33,561 bases of DNA from an uncultured Clostridia bacterium (GCA_944388895.1 CALXKR010000003.1:1-33561), one strand, 5' to 3'. Positions 26,037 through 33,058 are shown, counted from the stretch's first letter. Notes: generated by a model not told the origin, from the sequence alone. Translations and numbers: made by a program.

Positions 26037-26201
26037 TTATTTAGTATTTTTATATTTTTTATTTTTATAATCCCTTAAAAAATTTACCTGTTCTTGATCT
26101 TCCATCATTAGTTCCTTTTCTGATTTATTTTTGTTTCCACCAATTATCACACAAAACATACTTGTTCCAATTAATATTAGTATCAAAATTAATATAAACA
26201 T
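26037..26201 (-). CDS. 54-aa single-span membrane peptide
   Basis: A short gene. An N-terminal membrane helix (MFILILILILIGTSMFCVII, residues 1-20) is followed by a charged tail ending in EDQEQVNFLRDYKNKKYKN. A strong GGAGG sits five bases before the ATG, and the charged 'DEEQ-x-x-x-L' tail is of a kind I associate with small proteins in clostridial mobile elements (from memory, not checked). It lies between the excisionase-like gene and a structured intergenic region. The function is unknown. Confidence 0.6.
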   Translation of the reverse strand: MFILILILILIGTSMFCVIIGGNKNKSEKELMMEDQEQVNFLRDYKNKKYKNTK

Positions 26202-26219
26202 TATTACCTCCGACTTTTA

Positions 26220-26440
26220 GTGTTTTAATTCATTAAATGGTAATCAGCTACATTACTCCTCAGGAATCTAACCTATCTGAACTCAGACTTGTTTTCATTG
26301 CTTGGGACGGTTCTTTCTCGCTCGTGCTATGACTAAACAAGAGTATTATTATTCATCTTTATTAGTTATCGCCTTATCAGTTGCTAACTGATATTTAAGT
26401 TTTATAGTTCTGCATCTATAAATTAAACTAGCTCTTAATA
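26220..26440 (-). ncRNA. Candidate structured RNA or leader
   Basis: The 362-base stretch 26,202-26,563 has no gene but is dense in hairpins on the minus strand: 26,398-26,429 (7-bp stem plus outer pairs), 26,375-26,393 (perfect 8 bp, 3-base loop), 26,288-26,341 (7 plus 4 bp with a 2-base bulge, closing a purine-rich loop with GAGCGAG and GAACCGTCCC) and a 4-bp tetraloop at about 26,276-26,287. Its base composition is less AT-rich than nearby spacers. It ends at the ribosome binding site of the 54-aa gene. I cannot assign it to an RNA family. Confidence 0.45.
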
Positions 26441-26498
26441 AAGTGTTTATTTAACGAATGTTATTCAATTTTCAATGTGCTTTTTATTCTCAAAATAG

Positions 26499-26536
26499 AA
26501 ATAAGTGAAAGAGTTTTCTTACCCCTTCACTTATTT
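26499..26536 (-). terminator. Terminator after the sigma-like gene
   Basis: Perfect 11-bp arms (AAATAAGTGAA and complement) around a 16-base loop, followed on the minus strand by a T-rich stretch. It separates the sigma-like gene from the structured region. Confidence 0.6.
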
Positions 26537-26563
26537 GCTCACAAAATTTGATTTTGTCCCCCC

Positions 26564-27019
26564 CTATTTTTCAAAAAATTTTTTTATTTTTTTCAAACCT
26601 AGTTGAAGACTCTTTTCTATTTGCTTTTTTTGAACCATTTCTATTTTAGCTAAATCTCTTATTGTAATTTCATTTACTATGTGTAAATCTATTCTTCTAT
26701 ATTGAGCTTCTGTAAGATTTTGCATTGCTTGATTTACTTTTTTTCTCTCTATATTTTTTATAACCGTTTCTTCTACACTTTCCACTGGATCAAAAGCTCT
26801 TTTATATATTTCTTCATCAGTTAATGAAGAATGTTCTAAATATCTACTTGTTTCATTTTTTATCTTTGTATAAGCTTTTTTTGATTTCATATATGTATCA
26901 AATATTTCCTTATCAATTTCAATTCTACAGTCTTGGTTGGCACTATCTACAAATGATATGTAATATTTATCTTCATCCTCTATATATTCTAAAGTATAAC
27001 TATCTACTTCGTATTGCAC
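26564..27019 (-). CDS. Sigma-70 region 4-like regulator of a mobile element
   Basis: A 151-aa protein of the type encoded by orf7 of Tn916-like elements. The N-terminal 60 residues (VDSYTLEYIEDEDKYYISFV) are family-specific; the C-terminal part is a sigma region 4 helix-turn-helix with LTEAQYRRIDLHIVNEITIR, DLAKIEMVQKKQIEKSLQLG and a KKIKKFF end. In Tn916 this module controls conjugation genes; none are in the window. The start is GTG, seven bases after AGGAGG, and a 12-bp palindrome abuts that site. Confidence 0.8.
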   Translation of the reverse strand: MQYEVDSYTLEYIEDEDKYYISFVDSANQDCRIEIDKEIFDTYMKSKKAYTKIKNETSRYLEHSSLTDEEIYKRAFDPVESVEETVIKNIERKKVNQAMQNLTEAQYRRIDLHIVNEITIRDLAKIEMVQKKQIEKSLQLGLKKIKKFFEK

Positions 27020-27032
27020 TGTCCTTCCTCCT

Positions 27033-27059
27033 ATTCATTTCAAATTTTTTGAAATGAAT
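27033..27059. promoter_or_regulatory. Palindrome abutting the sigma-like gene's ribosome binding site
   Basis: ATTCATTTCAAA and its exact complement are separated by three bases. On the minus strand the last arm is followed directly by AGGAGG. It could be an operator for autoregulation or an mRNA hairpin controlling translation. Confidence 0.55.
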
Positions 27060-27092
27060 TTAGGTGGGCTACGACAGTGAAGTTCTATAGTA

Positions 27093-27134
27093 CAAAAAAA
27101 ATCAAGTACACATGAAATAACTGCATACTTGATT
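27093..27134 (-). terminator. Minus-strand terminator with no assigned gene
   Basis: AATCAAGTA and its complement form a 9-bp stem with a 17-base loop, followed on the minus strand by TTTTTTTT. Nothing convincing is encoded just upstream of it, so an unannotated short transcript or a decayed gene is likely. Confidence 0.55.
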
Positions 27135-27225
27135 CGTAAAAAAAGACATAATAATCTTTTAAGGACATATTTTAATATATTAAATTTGCTATATGTAATA
27201 TTATTAGTCAAACCTTTTAACATAT

Positions 27226-27272
27226 AAAACTCCTAAAAGAAAATTGACTTAACAATTTCTAAAAGGAGTTTT
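27226..27272. terminator. Long imperfect hairpin
   Basis: AAAACTCCT pairs with AGGAGTTTT (9 bp), and the pairing continues imperfectly through a GAAA/TTTC stretch to a short loop. It is T-rich on both sides, mainly on the plus strand. With 27,093-27,134 it makes the gene-free stretch 27,020-27,559 a double-terminator region. Confidence 0.5.
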
Positions 27273-27376
27273 TATTTTTTAGGGGATATTATTAACTCAT
27301 CAAAGTCCGAAATATTTATTGTAATTTTCTTTTGTTCTTCATAATTCTTTTGATTAGCCTCCTTTTCAGACCTTGA
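27272..27376 (-). pseudogene. Possible C-terminal gene remnant
   Basis: A 34-codon frame without a start reads like a protein C-terminus (KITINISDFDELIISPKK then stop) and ends right at the hairpin 27,226-27,272, as a real gene end would. An in-frame stop precedes it. The parent gene is not identified; chance cannot be excluded. Confidence 0.25.
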
Positions 27377-27496
27377 TTAAGTTGATTAGATTATATTTTC
27401 TTTTAGGTCTTTTGTGATAGTTGGGTTAAAAAGGGCTATAAAAAGGTAAAAAAAGGCTACTACTTTTTGCTTTTGGCATATATTTCCATTTTAATA

Positions 27497-27525
27497 TTGA
27501 TTTTACATAATATTTGTGATATAAT
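27497..27525 (+). promoter_or_regulatory. Promoter of the Spo0A-like gene
   Basis: TTGATT and TATAAT are 17 bases apart with an extended -10 (TG plus one base), 34 bases before the start codon. Confidence 0.8.
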
Positions 27526-27559
27526 ATCCTCATATTTAAAGCATTTGTGGAGGTTTGCA

Positions 27560-28276
27560 ATGTTAAAAGTTCTAGTAGCTGATGAAAATCATGCAGCAAA
27601 CTTAGATTGCTGTCAATATCTAGCAAATGATAAAAACCTCGATGTACTAAGTACAAATAGTGGAATTAATACTATAAATGCATATAATAATTTTCATCCT
27701 AATGTATTAGTAATAAATTCTGACTTTAAGGATAGGAGTTATACTGAAATACTCAATGAACTTTCTTCTACATCACTTGAAAGACAAAAAACCAATGTAA
27801 TCCTTACTGTAGAAGATAATGGGAAAAGAATTGAATTAGATTTCATGGCTAAAGTTTATAAGTTGTTTTATTCTGTTGACTATGAAAAAATTAGAGAAGG
27901 AATAGAACAATATAACTTAGATAATGTGATTTTTTATGAGCCAAACGAGAAAACTTTAAGTGCATTGTTTTATAAATTGAATTTGTATAACGAACAAACT
28001 GGAGCTAGTTATCTAAAATATGCCATTATACAATCTTATAATAACCAAACATCAACAAAGACCTTAAATGACATTTTTAGTTTAGTTTCCAAAGCATTTA
28101 ATGTTTCCTATAAATCTGTTAGACCTGCAATGAGAAATGCTCTAAAATCTGTAAATAATTATAGAAAAAAATGTGGTAATACTGGGATTTTTAAACTGTT
28201 TGAAAATGAAGACTCAATTACTCCAAAAAATTTTATAAAAATTATAACTAGATATTATATAAAACAAAAAAAATAA
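27560..28276 (+). CDS. Spo0A-like regulator with a degenerate receiver domain
   Basis: A 238-aa protein with two domains. Residues 1-75 look like a CheY-type receiver (MLKVLVADEN with the acidic pair D8-E9), but the phospho-acceptor position after HPNVLVI is Asn (N53), so normal phosphorylation is unlikely. Residues 145-235 match the Spo0A DNA-binding domain: TGASYLKYAIIQSY, then SLVSKAFNVSYKSVRPAMRN, and a LFENEDSITPKNFIKIITRY end. The middle (76-140) is unrecognised. I chose the ATG after GGAGG. It converges on the radical-SAM gene. It may bind DNA constitutively or respond to a ligand or partner. True Spo0A is expected elsewhere in the genome. Confidence 0.8.
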   Translation: MLKVLVADENHAANLDCCQYLANDKNLDVLSTNSGINTINAYNNFHPNVLVINSDFKDRSYTEILNELSSTSLERQKTNVILTVEDNGKRIELDFMAKVYKLFYSVDYEKIREGIEQYNLDNVIFYEPNEKTLSALFYKLNLYNEQTGASYLKYAIIQSYNNQTSTKTLNDIFSLVSKAFNVSYKSVRPAMRNALKSVNNYRKKCGNTGIFKLFENEDSITPKNFIKIITRYYIKQKK

Positions 28277-28310
28277 AAGAAATAAGTAATTATTGAAACT
28301 TATTTCTTTT
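28275..28310. terminator. Bidirectional terminator between the Spo0A-like and radical-SAM genes
   Basis: Perfect 13-bp arms (AAAAGAAATAAGT and complement) with a 10-base loop and a T-rich tail lie between converging stops 40 bases apart. Confidence 0.85.
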
Positions 28311-28315
28311 TTATT

Positions 28316-29497
28316 TTATTGGTATTTATACTCTTTATATGCTTCTATAATATCTTTTGCTGTTCCAGCATAAGGTTCTCTTACACAAGCATTTAATTTG
28401 TTATCTGTAATATTTATAACTTCCATTAATTCATTATCAGGTATTTCTCCTATTGTACTGAAACTAGGAAATTGGTCTTGTAATTTTTCTTTTGTCTTTC
28501 TTATAAGTTCTAATCCAGACATATTTGAAAAATTATATTTAGAAAATACTAATTCTGGTTTTAATTCTACTATTTTTTTATATGTATCAATTCCATCACA
28601 AGCTATTCCCACTATATTAATATACTCTAAACTAGAGATAGAATTTACTATTGCTTCTCTTATTGTATCATCATTATGAGCAACGATAGTCCTTATTTTT
28701 CTTGTTTCTGTATCTAATTTATTAATTAAAAATTCCAAATTTTCTTGTTGTAAAGCGTTTGCGAAATACTTATCTTTTCCATTTTGAGTTTGTATAATAT
28801 CTGCATTTGGAAGAACTACCATACTTTTTTCAAATTCACTTTGTTTTTTATATTGAATTATTTTAATATTCTCAAATGTTTTTATTTCTCTTACTTTATT
28901 TTCTAATTCATCTTCAGATATTTCAAATGTTTCCTTGTTTACTAAAGCTTTCTCTCTAATAGGCATAAATTTAAGAAATTTCCACTTTTCAATCTTATAC
29001 TTATTTAAAAATTCTCCTAATTCCTCTAATTGATTTATATTCTTTTTACTAACAACTGTATTAATACCAACTTTTATCTTTTTATTCTTAGTTTTTTCTA
29101 ATAGATTTTTGATTATTTCAAAGTGGTTATCTTCTTTACCTAATGACTTATTTATTTCATTATCAATTGAATCTATTGATAGATTTATTTCATCTAAAAT
29201 ATTTAAAATATCTTCAACATACTCATTATCATTTTTTGATAGAAAAATTCCATTTGTTACTAATTTATTGTGTACTCCATTTAACTTAGAAATTCTCATA
29301 AGCTCATTTACTCTAGGATATAATACTGCTTCTCCACCAGTCCAAGTAATATGGTTTATTCCATTCTGTATTAAATTATTTAATACTTTTTCATTTTCTT
29401 CAAATGATAAATCTTCAATATTATTAAAACCAAAGCAATATTTACAATTTTGATTACATCTTGTAGTTATTTTCCAACATACTTTTTGTTTACTCAT
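28316..29497 (-). CDS. Viperin-like radical SAM protein fused to a pseudo-receiver
   Basis: A 393-aa protein. Residues 1-260 are radical SAM: the cluster motif CNQNCKYC (C14, C18, C21), [11 protein letters not shown] (54-56 GGE), [33 protein letters not shown] and [10 protein letters not shown]. By eye this order, including the 'WK-F' strand, resembles viperin (whose product ddhCTP blocks polymerases) and related proteins, though 'GGEP' is GGEA here. Residues 268-390 are a CheY-like receiver with D276-D277 but Lys (K320) for the phospho-acceptor in [19 protein letters not shown] chose the ATG at 29497: AAAGG lies nine bases upstream and the promoter leaves no leader for the ATG at 29527. Substrate unknown. 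Confidence 0.82.
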   Translation of the reverse strand: MSKQKVCWKITTRCNQNCKYCFGFNNIEDLSFEENEKVLNNLIQNGINHITWTGGEAVLYPRVNELMRISKLNGVHNKLVTNGIFLSKNDNEYVEDILNILDEINLSIDSIDNEINKSLGKEDNHFEIIKNLLEKTKNKKIKVGINTVVSKKNINQLEELGEFLNKYKIEKWKFLKFMPIREKALVNKETFEISEDELENKVREIKTFENIKIIQYKKQSEFEKSMVVLPNADIIQTQNGKDKYFANALQQENLEFLINKLDTETRKIRTIVAHNDDTIREAIVNSISSLEYINIVGIACDGIDTYKKIVELKPELVFSKYNFSNMSGLELIRKTKEKLQDQFPSFSTIGEIPDNELMEVINITDNKLNACVREPYAGTAKDIIEAYKEYKYQ

Positions 29498-29531
29498 GTA
29501 TATCAACCTTTCTCTACTATTTGACATAATA

Positions 29532-29560
29532 ATTATACATTAGTATTTGATGTATGTACA
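29532..29560 (-). promoter_or_regulatory. Promoter of the radical-SAM gene
   Basis: TGTACA and TATAAT with a 17-base spacer on the minus strand, about 35 bases before the chosen ATG. Confidence 0.7.
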
Positions 29561-29741
29561 GTTGGAATTTTCTAATGGTCATTTCATTTTATCAAACCCA
29601 CTAATATAAATATATTTAACTTCTTTATATTTGAGTTTATAGTTAGTGATGAAAAATTATTTTATACCTGCCTCTTTTTTATCAATTTGTCGAGATGAAT
29701 TGTATCTCATAATTAAACATTAGGTTTGTTTTTATATATTT

Positions 29742-30293
29742 TTATTCTTCACTAATTCTTTCATATTTTATAGCATTAATTTGAGCTGGATATGTTGTCA
29801 TTATAACTCCATCATAAGTTACCTTTATTCTTTCTCCGATCTTATATTTTACATTAGTATCAATTTTTAATTTCTCTACCATTATTAAATCTGCTGATTT
29901 TTTTATTTCTTCATTTTCATCTGGTTCAACAAAAAATAAGTTTTCTTCTACTTGTGTTATTGTGCCACCAAATGAATATTCACTGTTTTTCATTTCTTTT
30001 TCAAATCTTTTCTCATATTCTTTCATTTCTTCTTCAAAGTCATTGTAATCCATAAACCAGCTACCTATTTTTATGTCATCATATCCCGCTAATGTATGGA
30101 AATCAATTACTTTATATCCTAATCCAAAATATTCTATTGTTCCTCCATCCATATATATTCCTGCAAGATTACGAATACAAAATATTGGATTCTTTCCATT
30201 TTTTACTTTGTTGTAATCAACCACAAAAAATATTAACCCTAAAATAATTACAATTCCTAGTACACAACCAATAATCTTTAATCCTTTTTTCAT
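29742..30293 (-). CDS. Membrane-anchored DUF3221-like protein
   Basis: A 183-aa protein anchored by an N-terminal helix (KIIGCVLGIVIILGLIFFVV, about 5-24). The first half after it (PIFCIRNLAGIYMDGGTIEY, FGLGYKVIDFHTLAGYD) is a pattern seen in many clostridial surface proteins. The C-terminal part (GTITQVEENLFFVEP...YKIGERIKVTYDGVIMTTYP, then AQINAIKYE) looks like the DUF3221/YobA OB-like fold. Function unknown; it should face outside the cell. I chose the ATG at 30293 with GAGG upstream; a TTG at 30305 is possible. An extended -10 (TG-A-TATAAT at 30,357-30,362) lies upstream. Confidence 0.7.
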   Translation of the reverse strand: MKKGLKIIGCVLGIVIILGLIFFVVDYNKVKNGKNPIFCIRNLAGIYMDGGTIEYFGLGYKVIDFHTLAGYDDIKIGSWFMDYNDFEEEMKEYEKRFEKEMKNSEYSFGGTITQVEENLFFVEPDENEEIKKSADLIMVEKLKIDTNVKYKIGERIKVTYDGVIMTTYPAQINAIKYERISEE

Positions 30294-30455
30294 AAATCCC
30301 CTCAATTTACCTTTCTTTTAAAATTTAATAATAGCGATAACTTACTATTTTATAGCATTATATCATAAATAAAAAAATCACTCTATACTTTTTCGTATAA
30401 AGTAATTTAAAATTATATCTAATAAACAAAGAAATTGGTTCAGTTAATCTTATAA

Positions 30456-31334
30456 CTATATTTCTAAATATTTTTTAATAAAAATCTTATCTATCTTTGT
30501 TAGATATTTTTCTATATAAATCAAATTAATGTTAACTTCAGGTAATTTTATTGGTAATTTTATTTCATAAAGTTCTCTTTTATTTAATGCTTCTTCTACT
30601 GCCTCTTTCATAACATATCCTATTCCTTGCCCTTGTCTTACTTCTTCAATTCTCATTTCAGTATTATCACATTGTATATCTGCTTTTATTTCTACATTAT
30701 TTTCTCTTAATACTTCAAATAATCTTTTAGTTGAAGTAGATTCCTTGTAATTTAATATGTACTTATATTGTTCCATTTCCTTAAGGTCCTTTATTTCTAT
30801 CAATTCATTAGAAATAAAAATATTATTAATCTTTTTTAAAGTTTTTATAATAAGTTCGTTATTTATATTATCTGGAACAGTATCTATTATTACAAAATCA
30901 ATTATATGCCTTTGTAACAATTGTAATAAACCATTATAGTCTGCTACACTTACTATATCTATTTTTAAATCAGGATAATCATTTCTTACTTTCGTTATAC
31001 ATTTTGATAAATAAAATATTGATATATGAGAAGGACAACCAATTGTAATTTTTGCCTTAGAAATATCATAGTTTTGAATTATTGCATTTTCTGCAAATTC
31101 AAGATCTTTAATTTTGTTATGCATAGAATCATATAGTTCTTTTCCTGCTTCAGTTAGTACTAGACCATCTCTTTCTCTATAAAACAATATTATATCTAAT
31201 TTTTTTTCTAAATTTGTTATATGAGAACTAATCGTCGACTCTGTTAAATATAATTTGTCACTTGCTTCTTTATAATTTTTTGATTCTGCTACTACACAGA
31301 AAATCTTATATAAATTCAAATTAGTATCGCTCAT
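30456..31334 (-). CDS. LysR-type transcriptional regulator
   Basis: A 292-aa LysR regulator. The N-terminal winged helix-turn-helix is clear (FCVVAESKNYKEASDKLYLT, ESTISSHITNLEKKLDIILF, about 10-50), followed by a linker helix and an effector-binding domain (ITIGCPSHISIFYLSKCI; VRQGQGIGYVMKEAVEEA). I chose the ATG at 31334, eight bases after AGGTGG; an overlapping GTG at 31346 is possible. The start lies one base after the stop of the CYTH-like gene, so the two should be translationally coupled. The effector and targets are unknown; it may regulate its own operon. Confidence 0.88.
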   Translation of the reverse strand: MSDTNLNLYKIFCVVAESKNYKEASDKLYLTESTISSHITNLEKKLDIILFYRERDGLVLTEAGKELYDSMHNKIKDLEFAENAIIQNYDISKAKITIGCPSHISIFYLSKCITKVRNDYPDLKIDIVSVADYNGLLQLLQRHIIDFVIIDTVPDNINNELIIKTLKKINNIFISNELIEIKDLKEMEQYKYILNYKESTSTKRLFEVLRENNVEIKADIQCDNTEMRIEEVRQGQGIGYVMKEAVEEALNKRELYEIKLPIKLPEVNINLIYIEKYLTKIDKIFIKKYLEI

Positions 31335-31335
31335 T

Positions 31336-31923
31336 CTATGCACCACCTAATAAAATATTTTTTAATACAATTTCTGCTTTTTTTACAAAATAATCATTAG
31401 TATCTATTGGAAGTTCTAATTGTTTTACTTTATATTTTATTTTTTCTATGGTATCTAATTCTTTATTATCTTCTACAGTTTCAATTTCAATTAATTTTTC
31501 GCCATTTTCTATATCTTTAATTGTAATTTTAAAATCATCTCTCTTATAAGATTTATCATATTCTTTTATATTCATTAATTCTTTATAGCCTATTGCCTCA
31601 ATAAATGCTTTGCCTGCCTCTGCATCTAAAATTTCACAATTGACTTTGCTTTGTTTTAATATATTACCTTTATCATCTATTTGCTTATTTTTGAAAGTTA
31701 ATTTTACTACTTTTCGTTCAGGTATAAATTCTGTAATATTTCTTAATAGTATAGCCTTACTTAATATGTCTCTGTAACTCATATCTTTTAAATCTAATTC
31801 CTTCGGTATAAAATATGTATCATCTAAAATAAATTTTTCTATTATTTTGAAGTTTTTATCTTCTAATATATTGCCAATTTCTTTTATGCTACATTTTAAT
31901 CTTACTGTTATTTCATTACTCAC
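31336..31923 (-). CDS. CYTH-like domain protein
   Basis: A 195-aa protein resembling the CYTH superfamily (CyaB adenylate cyclase, thiamine triphosphatase), which bind triphosphates in a beta-barrel. Suggestive features: an N-terminal charged strand (NEITVRLKCSIKEIG), a 'DDTYF' strand, VVKLTFKNKQ, a SYKRDDFKI strand and EKLIEIETVE near the C-terminus. The usual E-x-E-x-K start is imperfect (E-x-x-x-R-x-K), so catalysis is uncertain. The start is GTG, nine bases after AGGAG. It heads a two-gene operon with the LysR gene and has a good promoter. Confidence 0.55.
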   Translation of the reverse strand: MSNEITVRLKCSIKEIGNILEDKNFKIIEKFILDDTYFIPKELDLKDMSYRDILSKAILLRNITEFIPERKVVKLTFKNKQIDDKGNILKQSKVNCEILDAEAGKAFIEAIGYKELMNIKEYDKSYKRDDFKITIKDIENGEKLIEIETVEDNKELDTIEKIKYKVKQLELPIDTNDYFVKKAEIVLKNILLGGA

Positions 31924-31965
31924 AACAATTTTCTCCTATTATATTTGGATTCTCAATACTATTAT

Positions 31966-31994
31966 ATTATACCATATTATGTAAATTTTGTAAA
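31966..31994 (-). promoter_or_regulatory. Promoter of the CYTH-like/LysR operon
   Basis: TTTACA and TATAAT with a 17-base spacer and an extended -10 (TGG before TATAAT), 43 bases before the GTG. It lies in the 430-base gap 31,924-32,353, which otherwise holds the small RNA candidate, the antitoxin promoter and AT-rich CAATATT repeats. Confidence 0.75.
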
Positions 31995-32104
31995 CTTTTT
32001 GGCTATTTCTTATACTTTATAAACTGTTTCTATTTCTAAACAATATTTTAGTATTATATTTTTTAGATTTTTGTCAAATTAAAATAAAGCATATATCTCA
32101 TTAT

Positions 32105-32149
32105 AAAAAAAAATGACCCAAGACTTCGAAAGTTTCTTGGATACCGCTC
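32105..32149 (-). ncRNA. Candidate small RNA of about 45 nt
   Basis: On the minus strand TTGATT (32,179-32,184) and TAATAT (32,156-32,161) are 17 bases apart. Starting about 32,149, the transcript would have a short 5' end, a 9-bp hairpin (32,118-32,140, with a 2-base bulge and CGA loop) and a run of nine T. A complete promoter-hairpin-T-run unit with no reading frame suggests a tiny RNA or an early-terminated leader of the CYTH-like operon. Confidence 0.4.
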
Positions 32150-32284
32150 ATATATATATTACAATATTCTTTGTGAAAAATCAAGGAAATTTTATAATAT
32201 TTACAATATTTGCAATATTCAAAAAATAATTTGATTATCAACATAGCATAAATCTAAAGTTTATCAATAATTTTTATAAAACTA

Positions 32285-32313
32285 TTGATAATTTTATAGA
32301 AATAGCATATAAT
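32285..32313 (+). promoter_or_regulatory. Toxin-antitoxin promoter
   Basis: TTGATA and TATAAT with a 17-base spacer, 40 bases before the antitoxin ATG. Inverted TATTGATAA/TTATCAATA sequences around the -35 could be the antitoxin operator. Confidence 0.75.
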
Positions 32314-32353
32314 ATAAGTAAGGAAAGTAAGGAAAAAGAAAGGATGTGATTTT

Positions 32354-32611
32354 ATGGAATTAGCAAAAATAACTACAAAAGGTCAGGTAACTATTCCAAA
32401 ATCAATAAGAGAATTATTAGATTTAAAAGAAGGAAGTAAAATTCTTTTTATTCAGAAAGGAAAAGATATAGTTATTCAAAATGCTGCAATGCTTGCTTTA
32501 GAAAAGATTCAAAAATCTTTTGATGGCGAAGCAGAAAGACTTGGTTTAGAAACAGAAGAAGATGTTGTAAAAATGATAAAAGAATTTAGAAAAAATAGAA
32601 AGAAGGATTAG
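32354..32611 (+). CDS. AbrB/MazE-type antitoxin
   Basis: An 85-aa antitoxin. Residues 1-45 are a SpoVT/AbrB swapped-hairpin DNA-binding domain (AKITTKGQVTIPKSIRELLD, then LKEGSKILFIQKGKDIVI). The charged helical C-terminus would wrap and inhibit the toxin. Such antitoxins repress their own operon. The toxin starts two bases after this stop, the usual antitoxin-first coupling. AAAGGA lies about nine bases before the ATG. Confidence 0.9.
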   Translation: MELAKITTKGQVTIPKSIRELLDLKEGSKILFIQKGKDIVIQNAAMLALEKIQKSFDGEAERLGLETEEDVVKMIKEFRKNRKKD

Positions 32612-32612
32612 T

Positions 32613-33011
32613 ATGAGAGTAATGCTAGATACAAATATTCTTATTTCTGCATTCGTATTTAAGAGCAAAAAGATGAATGAACTAATCCATAAACTTTCCA
32701 AAGAGCACGAAATAATAATTTGCTCATATACAGTTCAGGAACTAAAAGAATTAATAGATACAAAATTTAAAGTAAGTCTAAAAGATTTAGATGAATTTTT
32801 AAAAGACTTCCCGTTTGATTTAGTTTATTCTCCAATGCATGTAGAGAATAAACTATTTGAAATTAGAGATAAAGATGATTATATAATTCTACATACAGCA
32901 ATAATAGAAGATGTTGATGTATTTATAACAGGTGATAAAGATTTTGATAATGTAGATGTAGACAAACCAGAAATTATGAATGCTACTGAATTTTTAGAAA
33001 AATTTTGTTAG
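32613..33011 (+). CDS. PIN-domain toxin (predicted ribonuclease)
   Basis: A 132-aa PIN ribonuclease of the COG1569 type. The four acidic positions are in place: D6 (MLDTNILISAF), E43 (TVQELKELI), D88 (RDKDDYIILHTA) and D108 (FITGDKDF), so it should be active. PIN toxins cleave RNA to slow growth; targets cannot be told from sequence. The AbrB-like partner is directly upstream, and the pair may stabilise the element. A strong terminator follows. Confidence 0.9.
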   Translation: MRVMLDTNILISAFVFKSKKMNELIHKLSKEHEIIICSYTVQELKELIDTKFKVSLKDLDEFLKDFPFDLVYSPMHVENKLFEIRDKDDYIILHTAIIEDVDVFITGDKDFDNVDVDKPEIMNATEFLEKFC

Positions 33012-33022
33012 AAAATTTTATA

Positions 33023-33058
33023 AGCTCTAAAATCTAGAATAATAGATTTTAGAGCTTT
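33023..33058. terminator. Bidirectional terminator of the toxin gene and tRNA-Thr
   Basis: Perfect 15-bp arms (AAGCTCTAAAATCTA and complement) with a 6-base loop, 11 bases after the toxin stop and 30 bases from the tRNA 3' end. Confidence 0.88.

Noticed and set aside
26555-26561. Run of seven C (G7 on the minus strand) just after the sigma-like stop as a phase-variable tract
   Set aside because: It lies after the stop codon and outside any promoter, so slippage would not change the protein.
27035-27223. 62-codon frame on the minus strand with an AGGAG six bases before its ATG
   Set aside because: It runs through a terminator hairpin and the palindrome, its site is buried in another hairpin, and the protein looks random (Leu/Ile/Cys-rich). 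Probably not a gene.
27467-27559. Extended N-terminus of the Spo0A-like protein from an upstream ATG
   Set aside because: The promoter -10 and the ribosome binding site both lie inside it; the receiver fold begins at the ATG at 27560.
27426-27656. 76-codon minus-strand frame
   Set aside because: Antisense to the Spo0A-like gene and its promoter, with no ribosome binding site.
32190-32280. CAATATT-rich stretch as a CRISPR or iteron array
   Set aside because: Copies are short, imperfect and irregularly spaced; ordinary for AT-rich spacer DNA.
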